This document shows positions 1-8,668 of a DNA stretch of 64,000 bases, piece by piece. The stretch lies in assembly GCF_007183175.1 (NCBI RefSeq), contig NZ_AP019807.1:2028001-2092000 (forward strand), written 5' to 3'. Within the stretch, counting starts at the first letter, position 1. Each line of letters opens with the position of its first letter. The notes beneath the pieces are model-generated. The model made no database searches, was not told the DNA's origin, and saw only the letters and a program-made list of their open reading frames with translations. This stretch comes from Microbulbifer sp. GL-2 (lineage in GTDB: Bacteria > Pseudomonadota > Gammaproteobacteria > Pseudomonadales > Cellvibrionaceae). Both the position numbers and the translations under genes were made by a program.

Positions 1-87
1 TTGTAATCAATCTAACTTCATTTTCGCTTTCACGTTTTGTGCTAAATTAGTGCCGCTTTTTAAAGCAATATTGCACAAGGAGATGTT

Positions 88-2991
88 GTGAAGCTTAGAT
101 TACTCGCAAAATATTTTGCTCTTTCCTCGGCTGCTTTTCTATTTGCAAACACTGCAAGTGGAGAGGTTCATTTTCAGCCAGCTGAGATTTATTCCGCTGG
201 TTCAAAGGCAGAAGCGGTCGCTGTTGCCGATTTTAATAATGATGGACTTGATGATGTTGTACTAACTACATCGAGCAACTTTGATCCTGAAAATGACTTT
301 AAATTAAAGGTATTTCTACAGGACGAATTTGGTGGTCTGACGGAGTCTATTGATTATCCACTTGCAGGTGGAGAGACAAGTCTGCCTCAATCTATTGCAG
401 TGGGTGATCTTGATAATGATGGTTTGATAGATGTTATTGTTGGACTTGACAGTGGCGTAACTGAGATATACCTGCAAGATCCCGTTGACGGTTTAGTATA
501 TGTGGAATCTTTGGAAAACTCCTATTCTGAGCGAGTCGCAATTGCCGACCTTGGCAATAATAGTAATAAAGGAATTCTCGGAGTTAGTTGGGAAGAGAAT
601 GGTGCTGTAATAACTCATAAAGTAGGGGGGGCACCTACCTATGTGAGTACCGCTAGCGATCTAGCTATTGACAGTCCAGGGCAAATGGCACTGGGTGATG
701 TTGATGGAGATGGTATAACAGATATTTCTCTAATTGCTAACGGGTCTCCCCAAAATAGCTTGGTTGTTCTATCGCCGGATGATTCTTTGAGGTTGAATGA
801 AATTACCAGTATTGAATTAGGTGGAAATGCTGATGAGAATGATGATATTCAAATAAAAGGAATCGCCATTGGTGACCTTAATAATGATGGCCGCAATGAT
901 ATTTCAGTATCAATAGTTGGCATCGGGCAGGATAATTTAAGAGTCGCTGTATATTACCAGGGAGAAGATAGCTTATTGCAGCAACCTGAAATCCACAGTT
1001 ATGGAGGTCTTCCTGGAGAGCTTTTAATAAAAGATATTGATAATGATGGCCTTGCTGATTTAGTTGTCTTGCCGGCCAGTGGAGAGTTCTTAAGTATTTA
1101 TCAGCAGCAAGATGATGGTGCCTTGGCTTTGAGTGAACAGATTGCCATTCCTGGTGCAACTTATACTAGACCTCAGAGTATGGCTAGTGGAGATATTAAC
1201 GGGGATGGTATTGCGGATATCGTTGTCGCAAATCCGTTACAGGGATTGGTTATATTAAAAGGTGGTGCTGGGCATATCAACCTGCCACCCACAGCTATCG
1301 CTGGTGAAAATCAAACTGCTGAAGATAATTCGGGGGTATTGCTCGATGGTACTCTGTCTTCAGATTCCGACGGCAGTATTGCGGCTTACCGCTGGACACA
1401 GATTTCCGGTACTCCTGTTAACTTAAATGACTCTGGTAATGGTTTCGCTAGCTTTACCGCGCCCTCCGAAATTATTGGAGTTGTACAGGAGTTAATTTTC
1501 GAGCTGGAAGTTGAGGATGATAAGGGTCTAAAGAATACTAGTAAAGTGGGGGTTAGTATTGGAACTAATTTGGCTCCTATAGTTTTGCTAGATCCAATAG
1601 CGTCAGTTGTTTCTGGTGAAGAGGTTAAATTATCTGCAAGCAGTTCTTATGACCCTGATGGCTCAGTTATTAACTATCATTGGCGACAGGTGTCAGGCTT
1701 GCCAGTTGAGCTGAAAAATCTTGATGATGGAACCGTTTCATTTTTCACCCCAGTATTTTCTGGGGATGAAAAATATTGGAGGATTTTTGAGTTTGAGGTT
1801 GAGGTTGAGGATAATGGTGGTTTGAAGAGTAAATCAATAGTTCCTATCTTTGTTGAAAGCATCGTTTTAGCTGCCCCTTATATAATCTCGAGTTACCAAT
1901 TCGTTGATCCAGGTGAGGAAGTCTTGCTTCAAGGGTGGGTTGGGGATAATGACGGCCATATTGTAGATTATCGCTGGCGTTCACTCTCCGATATGGATAT
2001 AGAATTGACAGCCCACGCCGACGGTAGCGCGAGCCTTATAGCACCCCAAATTCCTTGGGATACAGAAATTACCCTGAGATTTGAACTTGAGGTCGAGGAT
2101 AACGATGGCCTGACAGCCACGGCTTTATTTACTGTAATTGTTAAGCAAAATATGCCCCCAAATATGGGTGTTGGAACTATGAGAGTGGTTCAACCCAATA
2201 CAAATGTGACTTTAGATGGTTCCTATTCAAATGATTCAGATGGATCTATTGTGAGACAACATTGGGAGCAAGTATCGGGCCCACCCGTTGAATTAGTTGA
2301 CGCTGATAATTTAATTGCCAGGTTTAAAGCACCAGCAGAACCAGCTGTATTGTCATTTAAATTGAGTGTCACTGATAACAGAGGGGCGACAAGCCAAATG
2401 ACAGTCAGCGTAGATGTTGAGTTAGTTCCCCCCAAAGTGATAAGCAATACTCAAGAAGTTGAGCCCGGTGAAAATGTGTTACTGGTTCCTGGTATTTCTT
2501 GGGATGTCCCTGGTGCGCATATTGTCGACTATCGCTGGAGTTCCCTCTCCAATAGGGGTATTGAATTAGTAACTCACGTTGATGGCAGTGCGAGTTTTAT
2601 AGCACCACGAAACCCGGGAAGTGAGTTTACTCTGGAGTTTGAGCTAGAGGTTGAAGATAACAATGGCCAGATAGTAACGAGTGTATTTACGGTAATCGTA
2701 GAGGGAAACATTCCACCGTTTATGGTTGTTGCATATGGGGCTGTTGGCGGTGTTAAGACTAATACAATTTCGACCCTGAACGGTGCGGCTTCAAGAGATC
2801 AGGATGGAGCTATTGTGAGCCAGAAATGGGAGCAGGTATCGGGCCCGTCAGTTGAATTGATTGATGCGGACATGCTGACTGCTTATTTTATGACACCAGC
2901 GGAGCCAGCCAGTTTATCTTTCAAATTCAGCATTACGGATGATGATGGAGCGACGAACGAAAAAACTATAACTTTAGATGTTGAGGAATAG
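88..2991 (+). CDS. Secreted FG-GAP/VCBS propeller protein with PKD-like repeats
   Basis: A 967-residue protein starting at GTG 88, with a Shine-Dalgarno AAGGAGA just upstream. A signal peptide covers about residues 1-25. Residues about 30-395 carry repeated D-x-N-x-D-G-x-x-D calcium-binding loops (for example DFNNDGLDD and DLDNDGLID), typical of FG-GAP/VCBS beta-propellers. Residues about 400-967 are beta-sandwich repeats of the PKD/K319 kind, each with a D-x-DGS-I-x-x-x-W-x-Q-x-SG core. The last four domains form a B-A-B-A super-repeat. No catalytic domain, C-terminal anchor or sorting motif is visible. It is probably an extracellular or surface protein for adhesion or matrix/polysaccharide contact. 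That role is inferred from domain types only. It converges on the next gene across a shared terminator. Confidence 0.85.
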   Translation: MKLRLLAKYFALSSAAFLFANTASGEVHFQPAEIYSAGSKAEAVAVADFNNDGLDDVVLTTSSNFDPENDFKLKVFLQDEFGGLTESIDYPLAGGETSLPQSIAVGDLDNDGLIDVIVGLDSGVTEIYLQDPVDGLVYVESLENSYSERVAIADLGNNSNKGILGVSWEENGAVITHKVGGAPTYVSTASDLAIDSPGQMALGDVDGDGITDISLIANGSPQNSLVVLSPDDSLRLNEITSIELGGNADENDDIQIKGIAIGDLNNDGRNDISVSIVGIGQDNLRVAVYYQGEDSLLQQPEIHSYGGLPGELLIKDIDNDGLADLVVLPASGEFLSIYQQQDDGALALSEQIAIPGATYTRPQSMASGDINGDGIADIVVANPLQGLVILKGGAGHINLPPTAIAGENQTAEDNSGVLLDGTLSSDSDGSIAAYRWTQISGTPVNLNDSGNGFASFTAPSEIIGVVQELIFELEVEDDKGLKNTSKVGVSIGTNLAPIVLLDPIASVVSGEEVKLSASSSYDPDGSVINYHWRQVSGLPVELKNLDDGTVSFFTPVFSGDEKYWRIFEFEVEVEDNGGLKSKSIVPIFVESIVLAAPYIISSYQFVDPGEEVLLQGWVGDNDGHIVDYRWRSLSDMDIELTAHADGSASLIAPQIPWDTEITLRFELEVEDNDGLTATALFTVIVKQNMPPNMGVGTMRVVQPNTNVTLDGSYSNDSDGSIVRQHWEQVSGPPVELVDADNLIARFKAPAEPAVLSFKLSVTDNRGATSQMTVSVDVELVPPKVISNTQEVEPGENVLLVPGISWDVPGAHIVDYRWSSLSNRGIELVTHVDGSASFIAPRNPGSEFTLEFELEVEDNNGQIVTSVFTVIVEGNIPPFMVVAYGAVGGVKTNTISTLNGAASRDQDGAIVSQKWEQVSGPSVELIDADMLTAYFMTPAEPASLSFKFSITDDDGATNEKTITLDVEE

Positions 2992-3000
2992 ATAATATTA

Positions 3001-3028
3001 AAAGTGAGCCTCACAAGAGGCTCGCTTT
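3001..3028. terminator. Bidirectional terminator between convergent genes
   Basis: A 12-bp inverted repeat (3001-3012 with 3017-3028, one G-T wobble, four-base loop) built on GAGCCTC/GAGGCTC and flanked by A and T runs. It sits between the stop of the FG-GAP gene and the stop of the minus-strand amidohydrolase. Confidence 0.8.
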
Positions 3029-3031
3029 CTA

Positions 3032-4324
3032 TTATTGTGCTTTATAATTAGCCATATAGTCCAGGGTTAGTAAGGTCAAAGCTTCAGTCCCTTTACGCAA
3101 TGCGCTTTCATCCACATAGAATAGCGGTGAGTGATTGCTTGGGGCTTTACTGGGATCTTGCCCTTCCGGGGTCACGCCTAAGAAATAGTAAAAACCGGGT
3201 ACCTCATTGGCGAAATAGGAAAAATCTTCCGCACCAGTAACTTTAGGTATCTCTATCACCCGTTTGTCACCCGCTACGGATCTCAAAATGGGTAGTGCCA
3301 TTTCGGTTAATTCCGCATTATTGATGGTGACTGGGTATCCTTCCAAAATCTCCACATCCGCGCTAGCACCAGAGCTTTCAGAAATTAACTCCGCGGTACT
3401 TTTCAATCGTTTAAAGATATCCGTGCGATTATCCATATCAAAATTTCGAATGGTGCCATTCAGGTAAACGCTATCCGGAATAATATTATTACGCACACCG
3501 CCATCAATGCGGCCGTAAGAGATAACTGCTGGCTCCTTTGTGATATCTATCTGGCGACTGACAATCGCCTGAGTTCCCATAACTACCTGTGCGGCTGCAA
3601 CAATAGGGTCCACTCCACCCCAGGGGCGGGAACCATGAGTCTGGTGGCCATTAATAGTGATGCGGAACTCATCGGCGGCGGCCATCAAAGGGCCGGAGCG
3701 GTAACCGACTACCCCAACAGGCAGGGAGGAGGTCACATGCTGGCCAAAGGCTACATCCGGCTTGTATTTCTTGAAGATCCCCTCTTTGAGCATCAGCTCC
3801 GCACCACCTTCCTCATTGTCCGGTGCGCCTTCTTCGGCGGGCTGGAATATGAATAAGACGTTGCCAGCCAGCTCATCGCGAAGGCCCGCGAGGACCTCGG
3901 CGGCGCCCATCAGCATCGCCACATGGGTGTCGTGGCCACAGGCATGCATAACGCCAACATCTTTGCCCTGGTAAGTGGTTCTCGCTTTAGAGGCGAAGGG
4001 TACATCGGTTCTCTCGGTTACCGGCAGAGCATCCATGTCAGCTCGCAGGGCGACGGTTGGTCCGGGTTTGCCGCCTTTCAAAAATCCCACAAGGCCGGTA
4101 TGGGCGATACCGGTTTCTACTTCAAGACCCAATGCACGCAGGTGCTGTTCAATGTATTTGGCTGTTTGAAATTCGCGATTGCCCAGCTCAGGATTCTGGT
4201 GCAGGTGACGGCGCCACTCAATAACTTTGGATTCGGTGTTTTCCAGTAACTGTTCTGGTTTGGAATCGGCGATAGAAGCCTGACTCAATGAAATACTGAT
4301 GACCAAGGATAGAATTTTTTTCAC
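3032..4324 (-). CDS. Exported M20D-family amidohydrolase/carboxypeptidase
   Basis: A 430-residue protein with GTG start and an N-terminal signal peptide (about residues 1-19, ending SIAD), so it probably acts in the periplasm. Metal-binding motifs of the M20D family (hippurate hydrolase, IAA-amino-acid hydrolase, N-acyl-amino-acid amidohydrolase) are intact: RADMDALPV at 94-102, HACGHDTH at 127-134 and QPAEEG at 161-166. The family removes acyl groups from N-acyl amino acids or small peptides using two divalent metals. Length is normal for the family, which is usually cytosolic, so the signal peptide is a notable addition. The exact substrate cannot be told from sequence. The gene stands alone; the amidase upstream is about 510 bp away. 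Confidence 0.88.
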   Translation of the reverse strand: MKKILSLVISISLSQASIADSKPEQLLENTESKVIEWRRHLHQNPELGNREFQTAKYIEQHLRALGLEVETGIAHTGLVGFLKGGKPGPTVALRADMDALPVTERTDVPFASKARTTYQGKDVGVMHACGHDTHVAMLMGAAEVLAGLRDELAGNVLFIFQPAEEGAPDNEEGGAELMLKEGIFKKYKPDVAFGQHVTSSLPVGVVGYRSGPLMAAADEFRITINGHQTHGSRPWGGVDPIVAAAQVVMGTQAIVSRQIDITKEPAVISYGRIDGGVRNNIIPDSVYLNGTIRNFDMDNRTDIFKRLKSTAELISESSGASADVEILEGYPVTINNAELTEMALPILRSVAGDKRVIEIPKVTGAEDFSYFANEVPGFYYFLGVTPEGQDPSKAPSNHSPLFYVDESALRKGTEALTLLTLDYMANYKAQ

Positions 4325-4837
4325 GTTACACTACCTTCATTATTGTTACTTAATTCTATCTTTAAAATAGTGTACTTCCTAGGTTAAATTTAGTTTTTAC
4401 CTAGCTGACGCGTTTAATGTAAGGGTTGAATGGGTTTTATATTTGTACTCTGTATGTGCCTGTAATTAAATATCAATATTTCGATACCTATTTTATGTAT
4501 TGCAAATACTGACTCAAGATATGCTGGGAAAATTTAAGCGTATAGATATTGAGTGGCTCCCAAGAGCTTGGTTAAAATATATGATTGGCTTTTGATGTCC
4601 TTGGTGGGTATTTTGCTGGAGATCTATATGTATTCTATTAAGGGTAAAAAACATACACTGTTTCGATGAAAGTAAGTAATATATCTTTTGGTGGCGCTTG
4701 ATGCATTGGTATCAGTATGAACTATTGGTCGTTATGTATCACTGGTTTTTGTACTAAATTATAATTTTATAAATCAAGAATCAGGTGTTTTTCTTGATTT
4801 AGTGATGGCGCTTTAATAAACGCCGAGAAAATTGTGC
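4325..4837. other. Intergenic, A/T-rich, no gene seen
   Basis: About 510 bases between two minus-strand genes. It is A/T-rich with frequent stops in all frames and no recognisable RNA or repeat. It probably holds the promoter of the M20 gene near 4325-4400. Confidence 0.5.
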
Positions 4838-6253
4838 TTATACATTGCAGGGTGCCGGTGGTTTTTGCCAGCCTCCTAAACTTTTTTCAATATGGGCCGC
4901 AATTTGTAACCCAACACCTTCGTGAAACTGTTTTGTGATAATCTGTACGCCAATAGGTAACCCTGACCTGGATGTGCCTGCTCTAATGGTAACAACTGGT
5001 AATAACAACGTACTTACCCCCCAAACATAACTGGTATTGACCGGCATGCCCGGGTCCATCATTGTTTTTTCAGCGGAAATTGCTTCTGCTGGCATAACTG
5101 GGCATATTAAAGCATCGTAATTATCAAAGAACTTAAGAATATCACTTCGAAATAAATCCCACTCATGCCATCCCTGCATGAACTGATCAATATTAAGGGA
5201 GTAGGGCTTGATGTAGTCAAGCAGCTTTTGCATCAGGGGTGAAACTCTTTTTACATTTAGGTTTTCCAGTCCGGTCTTGAATGCAGTGTAAGCATAAGCT
5301 CCAAGTGTTTTGTGGAAGAAATCAAAAGCTTCTCCAAAACGAGGTGGCCAATCATGCTTAACCGTACAATTCAGCGCAGATAAGGCATTAGCCACATTCT
5401 GAATAGTCTGTCGGGTTTCACTGGAAATTGGTGGGTTATCTTCATCAAATACGTAAGCTATTCTGAGATCTTTTGCTTTTTTAGTTTTCTCAAGACTAAT
5501 AGGCCTGGGGATAACGGCCGAGTCTCGTCCATCGGGTCCCTCTAAAACCGATAATAGTAGTGAAACATCTTCCACATAGCGACAAATTGGGCCTTCTGTT
5601 AGTATCAAACCCATTACACCGGTTCGAATACCTCCAGGGTAAACAACACCAGTAGATGGAATAACTCGTGGTGTTGTTTTCACCCCGCAGAGGCCACAAT
5701 AATGTGCTGGCACACGGATACTGCCACCGACATCGGCGCCAACATCGAAAGCGCTACCACAAGCTGCGACAATTGCAGCAGCTCCACCACTACTGCCGCC
5801 GGCGCCTCGGCTTAAATCATAGGGGTTCAATGTTTGCCCGTACACTAAGTTATCGGTATCAACTGAGTTTTCGAATTCCGGTGTGTTGGTTTTACCTAAA
5901 AGTATTGCTCCGGCTTCTTTTAGGCGCTTGGCAATTGTAGAGTCATAGGTGGTTATATTGTTTTTTAAACCCAGGCATCCTGCGGTGACGATGTCACCTT
6001 GAGTTGCATAAACATCTTTTAAGGTAAATGGCAGGCCATGTAAAGGCCCTACTTTTCTACCCTTTGCTAATTGCTTATCCCTCTTCTTGGCTTCCTCCAG
6101 TGCGCGTTGAGGGTTAAACTGAATCACGGCATTGATGAGGGGGTTAACTTTTTCAATTTGTTCAATATAAGCTGTTGTCAGCTCGACACAAGAGCACTCT
6201 CTATTTTGAATCATTTTTGCGAGTTTATTTGCAGGCAATGCAATCATATTCAT
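4838..6253 (-). CDS. Amidase-signature family hydrolase
   Basis: A 471-residue enzyme of the amidase-signature superfamily (GatA, fatty-acid amide hydrolase, 6-aminohexanoate-cyclic-dimer hydrolase). The Ser-cisSer-Lys triad is visible: Lys79 in PFTLKD, the cis-Ser in the glycine-rich GGSSGGAAA at 152-160, and the nucleophile Ser178 in GGSIR. No signal peptide is present, so it is cytosolic. It is probably not the GatA subunit: it stands alone, with no gatB or gatC beside it. The substrate is unknown. The start is ambiguous between ATG 6253 and ATG 6247, since an AGGA motif lies only 4 bases before the first and about 10 before the second. Confidence 0.85.
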   Translation of the reverse strand: MNMIALPANKLAKMIQNRECSCVELTTAYIEQIEKVNPLINAVIQFNPQRALEEAKKRDKQLAKGRKVGPLHGLPFTLKDVYATQGDIVTAGCLGLKNNITTYDSTIAKRLKEAGAILLGKTNTPEFENSVDTDNLVYGQTLNPYDLSRGAGGSSGGAAAIVAACGSAFDVGADVGGSIRVPAHYCGLCGVKTTPRVIPSTGVVYPGGIRTGVMGLILTEGPICRYVEDVSLLLSVLEGPDGRDSAVIPRPISLEKTKKAKDLRIAYVFDEDNPPISSETRQTIQNVANALSALNCTVKHDWPPRFGEAFDFFHKTLGAYAYTAFKTGLENLNVKRVSPLMQKLLDYIKPYSLNIDQFMQGWHEWDLFRSDILKFFDNYDALICPVMPAEAISAEKTMMDPGMPVNTSYVWGVSTLLLPVVTIRAGTSRSGLPIGVQIITKQFHEGVGLQIAAHIEKSLGGWQKPPAPCNV

Positions 6254-7002
6254 CGAGTCCTATAAAGTATTTACAGTACTTATTTGGGGTGATGACGTTA
6301 AATTTCTGTGATTTGAAATAAATAGATGAGGTGCTCTACAGATAGAAGGAGCATATAACTGATTTTTGAAGTTTTTCACGAAAAGATTCTTTGGATCAAA
6401 AATAGTATTAGCTAATTGTAGTCAATAGTTGAGAGTTTTTTACGGCGTTTCATGTATCATCTAGTGTATTCCTGATGTTTTTTTAGAATGAATTTTTCAG
6501 TCGGCCAGGTTTGTAAATCAGTGTATATTGAAATTTGGTTTAACCAAGCGGAGGTCTATCGGCAGCACATATAAGCCCGGTTACATCTTGTTCCACAATT
6601 CGCGGGTCACTCTCATATTTTGTGTACTCTTAGCTTTCCTTGAAGTTCTTTTGGGGTATGAATGGCTGCCATAACCTATAGATTTCCGTGTGATTTCACT
6701 TTATTTATGGTAGTAGATATCGTGTATTCATAGCTTCTTTAAAATATCTATACGCAAAAATTTATTAATGCTTGAGGGTTGAGTACTTTAGTAGAGATGA
6801 TCTGGAGATCATGGGTAGTCTGTGGGCTTTTAGTGGCTCTTTGTTGTTCATGATGTGCTTATGGATGACGAGGCGACGCTTTCGCTGGATCAGGGCCCCT
6901 TGAAAGCCGAACAGAGGAAACGGCAGGGGGAGCTTTTCTCTGTTTATTGATAGCTTGATGGCTCATAGAAATGAAAAATAATGTGATGAAGGAGAGTTTC
7001 TC
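6254..7002. other. Intergenic, no gene recognised
   Basis: About 750 bases between the divergent amidase and DUF1272 genes. Short frames only, low G+C, and no convincing structural RNA, repeat or terminator. The strong AAGGAGAG at about 6988-6995 is the ribosome-binding site of the next gene. Confidence 0.45.
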
Positions 7003-7311
7003 ATGCTGGAGTTGAGACCTAATTGCGAATGCTGTGATAAAGACCTGCCGCCAAATTCTGTTGAGGCCATGATTTGTACTTATGAGTGCACTTTCTGTAA
7101 GCGCTGTGTAGAAGAGGTATTGAGTAATGTCTGCCCAAACTGCGGCGGTGGGTTTTGTCCTCGTCCGGTTCGCCCCCAGGCAGCACTGCGCCCTGGAGTG
7201 GGTGTCCAGTTCCAGCCCGCATCGCAAAAGCGGGTATTGAGTCGCTACAGTAAAGAGGAAATGCAGGATTTTGCTACAACAGCGAAGGGCATTGCCCCGG
7301 AGGCGCGTTGA
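7003..7311 (+). CDS. Small DUF1272-type zinc-ribbon protein
   Basis: A 102-residue protein with a strong AAGGAGAG ribosome-binding site. Residues 1-60 match the DUF1272 pattern: paired cysteines in CECCDKDLPP, then CTFCKRCVE and CPNCGGGF, consistent with two zinc-binding knuckles. The remaining residues are basic and probably disordered. DUF1272 proteins are small and of unknown biochemical role; no function is claimed. The gene is followed after about 225 bases by glucokinase in the same orientation. Confidence 0.82.
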   Translation: MLELRPNCECCDKDLPPNSVEAMICTYECTFCKRCVEEVLSNVCPNCGGGFCPRPVRPQAALRPGVGVQFQPASQKRVLSRYSKEEMQDFATTAKGIAPEAR

Positions 7312-7412
7312 GGCAAAGTCAGTAGGTTGGAAGCAGTCTGGCTTATGTGACCATTTTGTCTGGGTCGGTCAATGTCTGTAAAGTGATCAGTAATTGCCCG
7401 GTAAAGTTAACT

Positions 7413-7420
7413 GGGGGAGG
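7413..7420 (+). promoter_or_regulatory. Possible weak MalT half-site upstream of glk
   Basis: GGGGGAGG followed by TTAT lies about 115 bases before the glucokinase start. It matches the first eight bases of the GGGGGAGGATG motif found upstream of the starch genes but lacks the GGAKGA core, and no inverted partner is present. Inference only. Confidence 0.3.
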
Positions 7421-7535
7421 TTATCCGGTTTCTTTATGGGGCGAGTGTCCCCAAGTCGATTTCTTTGGGGCTGGCAATATTTTCTCTGACACCGTAACTT
7501 ATATCGCCTTTTTTGGGGATCTCATAGGGATAAAC

Positions 7536-8498
7536 ATGACAAGTATCGTAGCGGATATCGGCGGCACTAATGCCCGCTTTGCGATCGCCAAACCCGTGGC
7601 GGCAGGATACCAGTTGGAACGGCTGAAAGTCGTAGACTGCAAGCGCTTTAAAGGCTTTGATGCGGCCTTACAACATTGGCTTGATGAACTGGAGGGACCC
7701 AGGCCCGAGAAGGCGTGTATTGCTGCGGCAGGCCCCCTGGAAAAGACCGCTACCGGTGGCCGAGTCTATATGACTAATCTTGGTTGGAGTATTGATGCAG
7801 GAGAGTTGGCTCAGGAGTTTGCATTTCCACACCTGGAATTGATCAATGACTTTGCCGCGCTGGCACAATCCCTGCCACGTCTGAGTAGTGAGGATTATCA
7901 GGTACTGCGAGATGTTCCCCGTGTAGAAGGAGCGCCCATGGCCGTTCTTGGACCGGGAACAGGCCTTGGCGTGGCTGGCCTGGCCGAGGCAGATGGCCGC
8001 TATCATGTGCTCGCTGGTGAAGGGGGGCATGCTAACCTGACCGTTTCCACTCAGCGCGAACTGCAATTGCTGCAGATTCTGATGAAGAGTCGCTCACCGG
8101 TCTTTAATGAGTGGGTGTTATCTGGCAGTGGCCTGGTAAACCTTTACCACGCGGTGTGTGAACTGAACGGACAGGAACCAGAAGACCTTAGCCCTCCCGA
8201 TATCAGCGCACGGGGGTTGGATGGGGCAGATCCCCTATGCCGTGAAACCCTACTGGACTTCCTGAACTTCCTCGGCAGTGCTACCGGTGACGCGGCACTG
8301 TATATGGGGGCTAGGGGAGGCGTATTCCTCGGTGGTGGTATATTGCCGCGCATTGCCAAGCTGCTGCCCGAGAGTGAGTTTGAGCAGCGATTCCTGAATA
8401 AGGGGCGGGTAGCCCCTTGGATGGAGACGGTGCCTGTCTATGCCCTAAATGCTGGCTACCAAGCACTGATTGGTGCGGCAGTTCAGCTTGAGGGCTGA
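7536..8498 (+). CDS. glk: Glucokinase
   Basis: A 320-residue ATP-dependent glucokinase of the bacterial Glk type, phosphorylating glucose to glucose-6-phosphate in the cytosol. The start is set at ATG 7536, preceded by AGGGA at about 7526-7530. This gives the usual family length and places the phosphate-binding motif DIGGTNAR at residues 7-14; an upstream in-frame extension is not plausible coding sequence. Other family motifs are GPGTGLGVAGL and the glucose-binding segment GEGGHANL. It lies just before the TonB-dependent receptor and would consume glucose released by the maltodextrin enzymes in this window, so it is probably part of the same catabolic programme. A weak MalT-like half-site lies upstream. 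Confidence 0.93.
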   Translation: MTSIVADIGGTNARFAIAKPVAAGYQLERLKVVDCKRFKGFDAALQHWLDELEGPRPEKACIAAAGPLEKTATGGRVYMTNLGWSIDAGELAQEFAFPHLELINDFAALAQSLPRLSSEDYQVLRDVPRVEGAPMAVLGPGTGLGVAGLAEADGRYHVLAGEGGHANLTVSTQRELQLLQILMKSRSPVFNEWVLSGSGLVNLYHAVCELNGQEPEDLSPPDISARGLDGADPLCRETLLDFLNFLGSATGDAALYMGARGGVFLGGGILPRIAKLLPESEFEQRFLNKGRVAPWMETVPVYALNAGYQALIGAAVQLEG

Positions 8499-8580
8499 CT
8501 TTCCTGTATAAATAACCAACATACTTAAGTATGGGATGCAGAGATGTATCCCTGTGACCTTAGTCACAGTTTCTCCCGCC

Positions 8581-8603
8581 TCCTCCCCCCTTGGGGGAGG
8601 ATG
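8581..8603. promoter_or_regulatory. Candidate MalT operator upstream of TonB receptor
   Basis: A 9-bp inverted repeat, TCCTCCCCC at 8581-8589 and GGGGGAGGA at 8593-8601, with a 3-base spacer, continuing as GGATG. Each arm carries the GGAKGA core of the E. coli MalT box. A -10-like TAGGAT lies at 8624-8629, 20 bases downstream, and the receptor start is about 65 bases away. The same 11-mer (GGGGGAGGATG) recurs exactly at 29138-29148 on the minus strand. Confidence 0.65.
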
Positions 8604-8668
8604 TTATGGATAAGGGGCCGCCCTAGGATGCAGGGTCTCAACATAACGATAAGTCCAGGGAGAAGATG

